Shown: piece by piece, positions 1 through 9,643 of the stretch | Numbering within the stretch: position 1 is the stretch's first letter | How the letters are laid out: every line of letters begins with the position of its first letter | NCBI GenBank assembly: GCA_003996215.1 | Contig: QJPP01001944.1 | Span: 186,001 to 250,000 of the forward strand | DNA: 64,000 nucleotides | Direction: 5' to 3' | Origin: Jaltomata sinuosa | Taxonomy: Eukaryota; Streptophyta; Magnoliopsida; Solanales; Solanaceae | The notes under the pieces: model-generated | Told to the model about the DNA's origin: nothing | What the model saw: the letters and a program-made list of their open reading frames with translations, nothing else | Databases searched by the model: none | Made by a program: the position numbers and the translations under genes

Positions 1-225
1 GAAAATAAAAAATAAATATAAATTCAATAAGTGTTAGGAGGGTTGGAATACTCTTTAGCCGATCTTGACTGAACTCAACTCAACCTAAGTAACATTTTGG
101 CGGCGGCAAAATCACCCATGTTTATCCCGACAAATTCAACCTGAACCGCCCATTTACCACCCTCATGTTAGTATGATATTGTCGTTAATTTTTGTAATTG
201 ATATGCCTAATGAGTTTGTTAATGA

Positions 226-582
226 TCGAAGACTGGGACACAAGTGAAGAACATGGCACAAGGTGCAGCTAATGTGGCTCATGAAGCTGCAAACATGGCT
301 CAAGGAGCAGCACAAGGAGCAGCACAGGGAGCAGCTAACGTGGCTCATGGAGCTGCAAACATGGCTCAAGGAGCAGCACAAGGTGCAGTTAATGTGGCTC
401 ATGGAGCAGCAAACATGGCTCAAGGAGCAGCACAAGGTGCAGCTAATGCGGCTCATGGAGCTGCAAACATGGCTCAAAACACTGCTGAAGCTGTCAAGAA
501 TACTCTGGGAATGAATCACCCCAACACCACTACAACCAATGAATCTGCTGGCAATACTACCGAAAGCGGATCCAGAATTTAA
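226..582 (+). CDS. LEA-like alanine-rich repeat protein (last or only exon)
   Basis: The frame is open from 226 to the TAA at 580-582. The first ATG in it is at 253, which gives 109 residues. If this is a downstream exon, an AG at 230-231 (or another nearby AG) could be the acceptor; no upstream exon is visible in 1-225, where the frame is closed. The protein is almost wholly Ala, Gln, Gly, Asn, Met and His in repeated AANVAHG and AANMAQGAAQG blocks, then a conserved-looking tail VKNTLGMN, then a Thr/Asn/Ser-rich end. This amphipathic Ala-rich pattern with a VKNTLGM-type tail is what late-embryogenesis-abundant-like proteins show. Such proteins are thought to be disordered in water and to protect membranes or proteins during drying. 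No signal peptide or membrane segment is seen. The function is inferred from composition and the tail only; the gene may be incomplete at its 5' side. Confidence 0.6.
   Translation, partial: SKTGTQVKNMAQGAANVAHEAANMAQGAAQGAAQGAANVAHGAANMAQGAAQGAVNVAHGAANMAQGAAQGAANAAHGAANMAQNTAEAVKNTLGMNHPNTTTTNESAGNTTESGSRI
265..492 (+). repeat. 54-nt coding tandem repeat
   Basis: Four copies of an 18-residue unit (7-residue AANVAHG part plus 11-residue AANMAQGAAQG part) start at 265, 331, 385 and 439. The first copy carries an extra AAQG (319-330) and the last drifts into the C-terminal tail. The unit length is a multiple of three, so copy-number change keeps the frame. Confidence 0.8.
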
Positions 583-824
583 ATTTAACGAGTGAAATAA
601 TGCACCAAACTCGTTTTTAAATTTGTCTTTAATTATTGTTACTACCATTCTAGGCTTTAGCATGTAGCAGCTATGGTTTGTTGCTAGCATGCACACTGCA
701 ATAATACTATTTTTTTTTCTTCTTACTCTCTCACGTTTAGTTCTTCGGCGAATTAAAATTTCTTGTTTCTTTTTTTCTTTTTTAAATAAGTTATGCTTAT
801 GGTTAAAATATCAAAATTGTAGTA

Positions 825-1069
825 CTCTCTCCGTTTTAATTTGTTTGGCTTACTTTTTTTTTATTCATTTCAAAAAGAATGTCTTTTTTCCTTTTTAGCA
901 ACTCTTAAATTTTAACTTTTCACATGCCATGCTTAAGACCACAAGATTAAAGGGTTTTTGGTATATTTGACATATCTTTAATTTATGACCACAAGATTCA
1001 AAAGTCTTATCTATTCTCTTAAACTCCATGTCAAATCAAAATAGACGAAACAAATTGAAACGGAGAGAG
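825..1069. mobile_element. Stowaway-type MITE
   Basis: Inverted ends CTCTCTCCGTTTTAATTTG and its near complement at 1049-1069 are flanked by TA dinucleotides at 823-824 and 1070-1071. The length is 245 bp and there is no coding capacity. The ends and the TA target are those of Stowaway/Mariner MITEs. It lies about 240 bp downstream of the LEA-like stop codon. Confidence 0.85.
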
Positions 1070-2080
1070 TACTATATATGTGTTAAATTAAACTAAAGAA
1101 AATGACAAAAATGGTCCATTATCTTTGAGTGTAGGTTCAAAATAGTCCCTCAAGTATATGCACTTACTTGTTTTGGTCCTTTAAGTTTACCATAAGTTAA
1201 TAAGAATGGTCCCTTAAATATGCATTTAACAGTTTTGGTCCTTCAAGTTTTCCTAAAGTTAACACTTTTAGTCTCTGCCAAAATATTCATCGAACTATAT
1301 CTATTAAATTTGACGAGAACTATGAAAAAAGGATTTAATTATAAGATCAAGATAGTCACATCAAATCCTTAAATATGCAACACAAAAAACTAGAAGACAC
1401 TAATAAAATATTTAAAAAATAAATAAAAATTGCACCTCAAAAAATTATACCAGACTTTAGAAATAATTTAGAAATAGCAGAAACTATTTAAAAATTCACT
1501 ACTAAAACAAGAGAAATTTCAACGGACAAAAATCAAGGAACACTATTAAAAAGCCAATGACTTTTCTAAATTTATTTTACAAAAATTGACAGATAGATCT
1601 ATCAATTTTTTCTATTCAAAAGTGTGTGTAAGCTATAAGATTTGTAAGGAAACACCTATGGACGTTTTGTCAGTTAATTTAGCGTAATAACTATGATTAT
1701 TTTTTATTTTTAAAAATAAAATAGAGGAGTCCATCAGTTTATTTTATGAAACTCGATGGACGGATGTTATTTTTTAAAGTGCTAAACTATAGTTGAAAAG
1801 TATAAACAAAAATAATAAAAATATTTATTTTATATTGATAGATGATAGTTAAATAAAAATTGAGAGTAGTATATTTACCTAGACAATAGACTCCCGAGTT
1901 TTTGTGATTTGAGGTACTATTTTCGTCATTGTTAAATCTGTCAATCTTTTTCTCGATTTTGCCGTATAACTGACAATACGTCCATCGAGTATCTCTAAAT
2001 GTGACTTCTTGCTAATCTTTTTTCATAGTTCTCATAGAATTTAATAGATAGAGTTCGGTGAGTATTTTGCTAGAGACTAA

Positions 2081-3055
2081 GGGCATGTTTGGAAAGCCAC
2101 CCTGGGAATTGGATTTGGTGTAATTGGTGTAATTATACAGTTTGGCATGTTTGGTTGATCAGGTAATTACTTGGTCAGTAGGTAATTGGTGTAATTGGTA
2201 GGGGTAATTACACTCTCCAATTCACAAGGAGGGGGAGGGGGGAGCTGTGAAATTTTGGTAATTACATGATGTAATTACGAGCTGATTATTTTCTAATTTC
2301 ATCCTTTTATTTCTATTTTTATTTTTTCGTTTTAATTTATTTTTTATTTATATTATTTTTTTTTAAATATTTATTATTCTAATAATTTTGAAAAATATAT
2401 TTTTTATTTTATATTATTTATATTTTATTTCCTTCTCATTTCCAAACCTTTACTTCTTGTGATTCCATGCAATTGTTCGTATTAACTATTTTATATTTAT
2501 TCTTTGTTTATTTTTTTCATTTAGCATAATTTTTTTAGTATTCTAATTCTTAAATTAAAGTAGAATTCATTGTTGAATAAGGTTATAGACTTAGATTTTT
2601 CTTTTCTTTTAATCATATTTGATACGTTATATTGAAATTTGACATAAGAGTATTATATGTTAACTTTTTTGTTTTGAATTTTGAATTTTGAATTTTGAAC
2701 TTATATTGTATTTTTAGTTTTAATTTATTTGTTTTACTAGTATTGACTTGATATTTTACATTGTAAGTCATTCATTTTTAGTTAGAATTGATAGATTATC
2801 TTTTTGTCAAATGTTTTAATAATTTTATGACATTATATTTATAATATTAATCTTTATGTTAAACATGCATTTTATGATGTTCTTAAAAATCATGTACTTT
2901 AAGTTTTTATGATTAATGTTATTAAAATATACTAATTTGAAAAATATAAATCAATTATTTTTTTATAATATTAGTGAAGAATATATGTTTATTAATTAAT
3001 ATATTTCAGAAGACAATATATATCTATATCTATATATATATGTATATATATAATT

Positions 3056-3104
<49 letters not shown>

Positions 3105-3373
3105 CTTAAATATTTAATATAATATTATTTATAAAGGCCCTTATTTGTTTAGTATAAATTTTAGTTTTTGATAATTAGCTTTTATTTTAAAATTTTAATA
3201 TAACCATGTGATTACTTGTGCAACTAACCAGTACACTTGTAATTACACTGTAATTACATTGTGGTAACCAAATAAACCGTTGTAATTACTAGGCTATGTA
3301 ATTACTAGATTGATAATTACTATTCTAGTAATTATATCAATTTCAATTACCAAGTGACTTTCCAAACAGATCC
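2081..3373. mobile_element. PIF/Harbinger (Tourist-like) element nested in the MULE TIR
   Basis: The left end GGGCATGTTTGGAAAG and the inverted right end (GGATCTGTTTGGAAAG on the opposite strand) are flanked by TAA at 2078-2080 and 3374-3376. These ends and the 3-bp TAA/TTA target are those of Tourist/Harbinger elements. Subterminal GTAATTAC-type motifs recur at both ends. No transposase frame is visible in the 1293 bp. Removing it and one TAA restores the continuity of the MULE right TIR, which proves the order of insertion. Confidence 0.85.
3016..3103. repeat. TA/TATC simple-sequence tract
   Basis: Mixed (TATC)n and (TA)n tract inside the Harbinger-like element. Confidence 0.8.
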
Positions 3374-3555
3374 TAAAAGTGTTAAAGTTTGGAAAACTTA
3401 AAGGGCCAAAACTGTTAAGTGTATATTTAAGGGATCATTCTTATTATCTTGTGATAAACTTAAAAGATCAAAATTGATAAATGCATACTTAAAGGACTAT
3501 TTTAAATCTACCCTTAAACATAAGGGACCATTTTTGTCATTTTCTCAATTAAACT

Positions 3556-4032
3556 ATATATCTCCATTTTCTTGCCAACAATTAACTGTAGTGGTCTTGC
3601 TTTGCCCTTAGAGAAGTAACAGCCGCCTTAACTTCGGTAGCCAAATATGCATTGACAACGTGATAATTCAAAAGGAAAATGACAAATTAAGAAAATCGAA
3701 AAACTAAATAAAGAGAATAAACTAAAAGAGGAAAACAGAATCAATACGAACTTAGTTTGGTTTTAATTAGCTTATATTTTTTTCAGAATGAAAACTCAAA
3801 AACTTGAATACAAAAACACCATACCAAATCGAATACTTGAATGCCACGCCTAGTGATAATATGGTCTATTCTTATGCGTCTTATGAGGTCATTAACCCAT
3901 CTCGAAGTCCCCCACCATTTTTTTTTATTTTTAAAGTAAAAAAAACCAAGTGGATTAAAAAAAATTAGTAAATTGAATTAAATGAACTCAAAAATCGGCG
4001 ATGTCATTTATTTAACTAATAAATATGTATTA
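3556..4032. other. AT-rich spacer, nothing recognised
   Basis: Between two transposons. No open frame over 60 codons, no repeat and no RNA gene seen on either strand. Confidence 0.6.
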
Positions 4033-4909
4033 TAATATTAAGGGTTAATTTTATAGATGATCATGTAACTATCATATCTTTTCACAAAAGTCATTTAACT
4101 ATTTTTTTCTAACACAAAAATTACTAAATTTTGAGTAACTAACACAAAAATTACACCACCAAAAAATTCTAACTTTCCTGTGGATGACTCTTTTTCACTT
4201 TTTTTTTTTAAATCTAATAAACAAGAACTCAATTTAAAAGACACGATCCCACTCAAAATTCAAGTGAAGAATTAGACTTTTAATTATTTTTTCTCTGTAA
4301 TTTAGTACACACACTTTTATATTACACCATATTCACATAAAGTAATACTCATTTTTATTTAATAGCTTATTAATGCATATTTTGTTTAAGTATATCCACT
4401 CAAACACTGCATTACTAGTGCTAAGATTATTATTTCTTTACGAATTTGCAAAGATTAATTTTTCTAGCCCTTATAAAGAAATGACTTGGTACTACTTAAT
4501 TTCATTTGAGATTATTTTTTCTTATTTCTCACCTAATATTATAGGATAACCATTATAACGATAACACAATATCATATAAAAATGGCGATCACGTATGCTT
4601 AAAATTATTAACTAAAGACCAGCTTATTTGAACCTAATTTTTTTTAGAGATAAACATTTCGAAAAACAAACAATATACTAATTCAAAGATTAATTGGTGG
4701 ATTCAAAAAAAAGGAGAGAAATCAAGATTTTTTAATCAAAAGTAAAAACAAATGTCATATCGCTATTGGGTCGGCTCAAATCTTTTTAATTGAGTTTTTA
4801 TTTATTAATTTTTTTAAAAAAAGTAATCTATCAGAAAGTTAGAATTTTTCAGTGGTATAACTTTTTTGTTAGTTTAATCAAAATTTTGTGACTTTTGTGT
4901 TAAAAAATA

Positions 4910-5374
4910 GGAAAAATTACATAAAAAGTCAAATATTTCTATCATATTTACTAAGTCTCCCGGTACTTTATTTTAATTACTTAATATATCACATGTTAAC
5001 AAAAAACTCATCGGATACATTCCCAAAACCCATCAGATGCATCCCCAAAAACTCAACTTCTTGTAATCCTCGGATACATGTTGTAACTACATTGATACAT
5101 GTGGATCCATGTTGTAACTCCTCAGATACATGTGGATACATGTTGTAACCCCTCAGATACATGTGAATACATGTTGTAATCCCTTAGATACATGCGGATA
5201 TGATGTATCTGAATGCGTTATGCGATGTATTCGAGATAAAACCATGTGTATGGATACCTTTTGTAATGTATTCAAGCATGAAAAATGAAAAAAAATATAA
5301 TTAGGTAAACTAATATTTAAAGAAGTAATTGGGCCCTAAAGATGTGAGCTTTATCATTTTATGCAAGCAGTCCT
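4910..5374. mobile_element. Small nested insertion carrying a minisatellite
   Basis: It interrupts the right arm of the surrounding element. AAAAATA flanks it at 4903-4909 and 5375-5381. Its ends are weakly inverted (GGAAAAATTACATAAAAAG against a reverse-strand GGACTGCTTGCATAAAATG). It holds a 31-bp minisatellite and no gene. The AT-rich target makes the duplication only moderately convincing. Confidence 0.45.
5066..5200. repeat. 31-bp minisatellite
   Basis: Roughly four diverged copies built on CAGATACATGTGGATACATG followed by TTGTAAC. Single degenerate copies continue to about 5275. Any reading through it is low complexity. Confidence 0.7.
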
Positions 5375-6137
5375 AAAAATATAGTTAAGTAACTTTTGTG
5401 AAAAAAATAATATTTAGGTGACCATCCTAATATTAGTAATCCAATCTGTATACCTTTTCAAAAAATCTTGGCAGAAATGAGCCAGAAATATCAGTCTTGT
5501 TTTGAAATTAAAAAGACTGATTGACAAGTTTGATTAATCTTGTTTAATTTGAAATTAAATTAAATAGGGTCAAAAGTGTAATATTTAAAACATGTTAAAT
5601 TTTTATAAAATACAAAAAAAAAATCACACACTTTCAACCCTTTTCTCTTCTCTATGGCTCATTTTTTTCTCCCTTTTCTATGATTTCTTTTGGTTTTTGC
5701 TGATGCAGCTACTTGTCATTGTTATTACTCATCTTCTCCATCATCGGCGTTGTTTTTGCTCCTTCTTCTTCCTCCTCTTCTTTCTCTTTCTTCTTCTACT
5801 TCTTATTTCTTTCGTTTAGAAAAAAAATTAATGAAATAAAAATAAATTCACCTAATTTATGCATTTATGAATTAGATTTTGTTCGTATAGTACTGGACAT
5901 TATTTTAAAAGTAATTTTTAATTATTTGATAAGTGAACAATATTATATTTTGTCAATGTTCATTTGAATAAAGTTGCTATTTTCAAACTTCTATAACAAT
6001 TATATTTGTTGTAGTAATTGAGGAAGCTATTGCATAAAGAACTTTTGAATTTTTTGTAACGGTTAATAAAAAAAGTACTATAACTGTTGCAGTTGCTATA
6101 ACAGTTGCAGAAACTGCATCATTTATTATAATTTCTT

Positions 6138-7144
6138 GGGAAAATGCATTAAGTACCTCCTGAAGTTGGACGTGATTTGTAAGTAGACAATCAAAGTTTG
6201 CGGGGGTCCTATTACCCCAGTGAACTATTTTCAACCAAAATAAATGCACCATTTTTAGCCATTTCTGCATCAATTTTGTTCTCAATGCCTGCGCGTGTGT
6301 ATCACTCCCGAATCAAATAATATAGTAATTATTTATATTTTTCAATCCATTTAATAAAGGTTGAATTTTTACTCGACCCTCTCACATTTCAATAGTTCCC
6401 CCTAATCACTCTTTCCATTTTGTTCAAAGAATGGAACTACATCCAAAAAGCTCATCAAATTCTTGATTTTATGTTTTCTTTGATTTTCATTACCTGATTT
6501 AGTTTTAAACTTGTCTTTTGTGTAATGAGAGGAACAAAAATAAATTATGTGTCTTTAATAGAAAAGTGTCAAATTTAAGCTCGAACACTCCATATCTGTT
6601 TTAGGATTGAGACATAACTTGTTGGTATTGGGTTATATGTTAATTCAATACAATTTTCGGTGCTGATTTTAATGGAGAAGGGATTAAGAAGAAGTTATCT
6701 TCTGCGTGTCCACTACTTTAGATCTTGAAAATGGATTCTCATAGAAAAGTTAGAAATCCGAGTATGGTAATAACTTAACGGAGTGCTCGTTCTGCTATGG
6801 TGAATCAGAGTTCGAGAGATATTGTAGTGCTAACTCGGCCATGGGAACTCCAACAAGCTTCAATGGCTATCAATGGTGTTTGAATTGATTTGGGGAAGAT
6901 GAGTCTTTTTCTTTTATAAAGAACTCAATTGCAATGCCATGTGGCTTCTTTTTATTAGTTTGGGCTGTTTTTTAAATACTCACGCGCATATTCAACGTGA
7001 GACCAAATCTGGTGACAAAATGAGTTAAAATGGGGTATTTATTTTGGTTGGAATTGATTGAGTGAGGTAATAGGACCCTCATAAACTTTGAGTGTCTACT
7101 TATAAATCAGGTCCAACTTCAGGGGGTACTTTATACATTTTCTC
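6138..7144. mobile_element. Non-autonomous MULE, about 1 kb
   Basis: TAATTTCTT is duplicated at 6129-6137 and 7145-7153 (9 bp, exact). The TIRs run about 165 bp or more, starting GGGAAAATG on the left and GAGAAAATG on the reverse of the right end, and share phrases such as TCCTGAAGTTGGAC and AAGTAGACA. The core (about 6350-6950) has no long frame. It could hold captured host sequence, but I do not recognise any. Confidence 0.85.
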
Positions 7145-7379
7145 TAATTTCTTTAGTAGTTATTGCAACAATTTAGTAAATTATTGTATAAAAAACTTTT
7201 AAATATATTATAATAAGTAATAAAAATCACTGCAACAACTACTACATTTATTGTAATTTTTTTAATTAATTATTGAAATAAATTTTAAAAATAATATACA
7301 TCATGTGTCTTTGAAGAATATTGAAAAATTTCACTGCACATTTTAAAGAGAGAAATACTTTTTTCATATGTTGAGTCGG

Positions 7380-9606
7380 TGTCACGATCCCAACCGTCGT
7401 GAGTGGCACCCAACTCCCGGATGAGCGAGCCATTAGAGTCCAACTCTTAGCCTAGCCTAACAGCTTAAAACCAGTGCAGAAAGTAAACTAACATTCAATC
7501 TTGAATAAAACCAACTCTATAAATAAATAAAATAAACTGCAAAAATCCCTCCCTAGAATCTGAAAGTCATCGTACCGAAAACATCTATCAAACTAGAGTA
7601 CAGGGATGCAACCCCAAAATAAAAAAAATAGTCTAAGCCCGAGACAAGTGGGCTACAACCAATAAGAAGAAACCAAGACAGCTCGATCGAACAGCTCACC
7701 CTTGATATCTTGAAGTGTCTGGCCTACAAGTGAGGTCGTGCGTCAACCGCCAAAAGATTTCCTGTACTCACAAAAAGATAAGCAAGTGCAGTATTAGTAC
7801 ACAACCACCATGTACTGGTAGGATCATTAGCCAGTTCCAACAAGTAAAACAGTGTATGAAAAATTACAGAAATCAAGTAAGAGTACAGAAAACACATAGG
7901 CAAGTCAACAGGTATTCCTAGACTACAAGTCTCTACCTAACTTGTCCCACATGTAAATCACTTCACAGTTATGATCAATAATCCACAACACAAACAGTCA
8001 TATTCTGCTACATATCCTGGACCCACCCTGGATCTCCTCTAGACAACACCTAAGTGTCAGACAAACAACCCGATCTACACCAAGACCAACTCGTAAAGCA
8101 ATGTGATAACCCGGCCTCTCAAGGACCAAAATACGCAATCGCAATTCAAGTTCACAACCCGGTCCACTCAAGAAACCATTAAATAAAGATGCAATAACAC
8201 AATAAAGTAAACCCGTACCAAGCGTGGTAACCGAGTCAACCATTAGTGTTATCCCATACCAAGGGTGGTACCCGAGCCAACCGTTAGTATATTTCATACC
8301 AGGCGTGATACCCAAATCAACCGTTAGTATTATCCCGTACCAGACGTGGTACCTGAGCCAACCAAAGTCAAACAATTCACAGTCACAAAAATGAATAATC
8401 AACTTGTAAAACCAACAAGCACAATACAACATTCAATTTACCAGACTGCTAACAGGACTATTAGACACTTCTAATCATTCCCTAAGCAATGTATTTCATA
8501 CAAATACTTAGATAAGAGTACTTGAACACACACATCATACAGGAAGCAAACCATCACCTACATTGAAATGATCCAAAGCTCTACACAATCGGAGCTTTCC
8601 TGTTTCCCGAAGTTCTTGCCGGTTCTTAGTCTAAAATAACACACAATAACCAATAATTAATCTTTATGGCCTAAATTTCACCTGAATTACGTATAATCTT
8701 AAACCCCGGGCCACCCATGATCATTTCACCTTTTTTTCTGGGCTTCCCGCTATTAATTCACCTAGTTCTACCATTTTTACGGATAAAATTAGGAAATTAA
8801 GGTCACATGATCATAAAACAGTAAATTTAGCAACACCCAAGAACTTCTACACGTAGAATCCCCTTTTTTCTCAGATTCTACCCTCTCTAAGTCATTCCAA
8901 ACCTTTTCCCAAGTCCACTCCTAGTAATCTTACTGCATAGAAAAAGTATTATGGAGTTCAGAGAGTAGAAACCTTACCTTAGGGAAGAAAAATGATGAAG
9001 AATGGAGGAAAAACGTCTGAAATCGCCCTAGCCCTTTTCCCAAACGAACTTGTGAAAACTAAATATTTTTGGGGAAGTTTCTGCATTAAATCCCATCACG
9101 CTCCGCTATAGCAGTCCGCTCCGCTATAGCGGTACCGCCATAGCGGAGTCATCCGCTATGGCGGAGGCTGACCGACGTTGACTTCCGCTGTGGCCATAAT
9201 TTTTCTGCTATAACGGAGGTCGCTATGGCAGAGTGTCAACCGCTAAAAGCGGTTGACATAGGATAGAAAGTCGTAAAATCTCCAAAACTAGTCCATTTTA
9301 CACCACACTTATTTTCCCGACGTTCTGAAATAACCTCTTCACGTCAATCTCAATTCTGGGAGTTCTACTTACCCGAATTCGATTCTGAAAAGTCCCCCGG
9401 ACTCCTTTATATCTTTGCTACGTGGAAAACTAGCTCAAATCAAGACATCTAACCCAATCCTCACCCAGATTTCCCTAAACTATACCTCACTCCAAAATTG
9501 ACCGAGGCTAGCCTAGCCCAGAATTTCAAACTCCCAAAGCCGGAGATTTCTAACTTTAAAACATGGCATGAAAAGTTTACCCGTAACGACAGGCTCGCTC
9601 GTTACA
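7380..9606 (-). repeat. 3' LTR of element A
   Basis: A TG...CA repeat; on the minus strand it starts TGTAACGAGC and ends GTGACA. It contains two family hallmarks. One is a minisatellite at about 8212-8362 (core GTACCAGGCGTGGTACCC, then GAGCCAACC). The other is a cluster of CCGCTATAGCGG-like palindromes at about 9105-9255. The open frame at 7998-8432 on the minus strand is the minisatellite, not a gene. Confidence 0.9.
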
Positions 9607-9643
9607 ACAGATACCAATTTATCCATCATTCATCCCCAAACAA

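Larger units (their letters stand above)
1095..3546. mobile_element. Non-autonomous MULE with long TIRs, split by a Harbinger element
   Basis: A 9-bp direct repeat, AATTAAACT, flanks it at 1086-1094 and 3547-3555. The ends are inverted copies starting near GAAAATGACAAAAATGGTCC. The left terminal inverted repeat (TIR) runs about 1095-1330; the right one is about 2013-3546 once the inserted element at 2081-3373 is removed. Long TIRs with a 9-bp target duplication are the mark of Mutator-like elements. The core (about 1330-2010) has no open frame and no recognisable transposase, so it needs a helper. Without the insertion it is about 1.16 kb. Confidence 0.85.
4041..5427. mobile_element. Inverted-repeat element with TAATATTA target duplication
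   Basis: TAATATTA occurs at 4033-4040 and 5428-5435. The left arm (4041-4180) is matched in reverse in two blocks: about 5380-5427 (sharing TTCACAAAAGT-type sequence) and about 4825-4905 (sharing AAAATTCTAACTTTC-type sequence). The two right-arm blocks are separated by a later insertion at about 4910-5374. The arms suggest a MULE-like element, but the target repeat is 8 bp exact (9 bp with one mismatch), so the superfamily is uncertain. No transposase is visible. Confidence 0.6.

Noticed and set aside
163..696. 177-codon Cys/Ser/Met-rich frame on the minus strand
   Set aside because: It is the complement of the LEA-like repeats; the pattern SHVCSSMSH is the reverse reading of the 54-nt unit.
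5592..5967. Hydrophobic Phe/Leu/Ser-rich plus-strand frames
   Set aside because: Product of the CTT-rich tract in the arm of the inverted-repeat element.
6350..6950. Possible captured host gene in the MULE (Pack-MULE)
   Set aside because: No frame or motif that I can match to a gene.
7998..8432. 144-codon minus-strand frame with Gly-Tyr-His-Trp repeats
   Set aside because: Translation of the LTR minisatellite in element A; it lies inside the 3' LTR.
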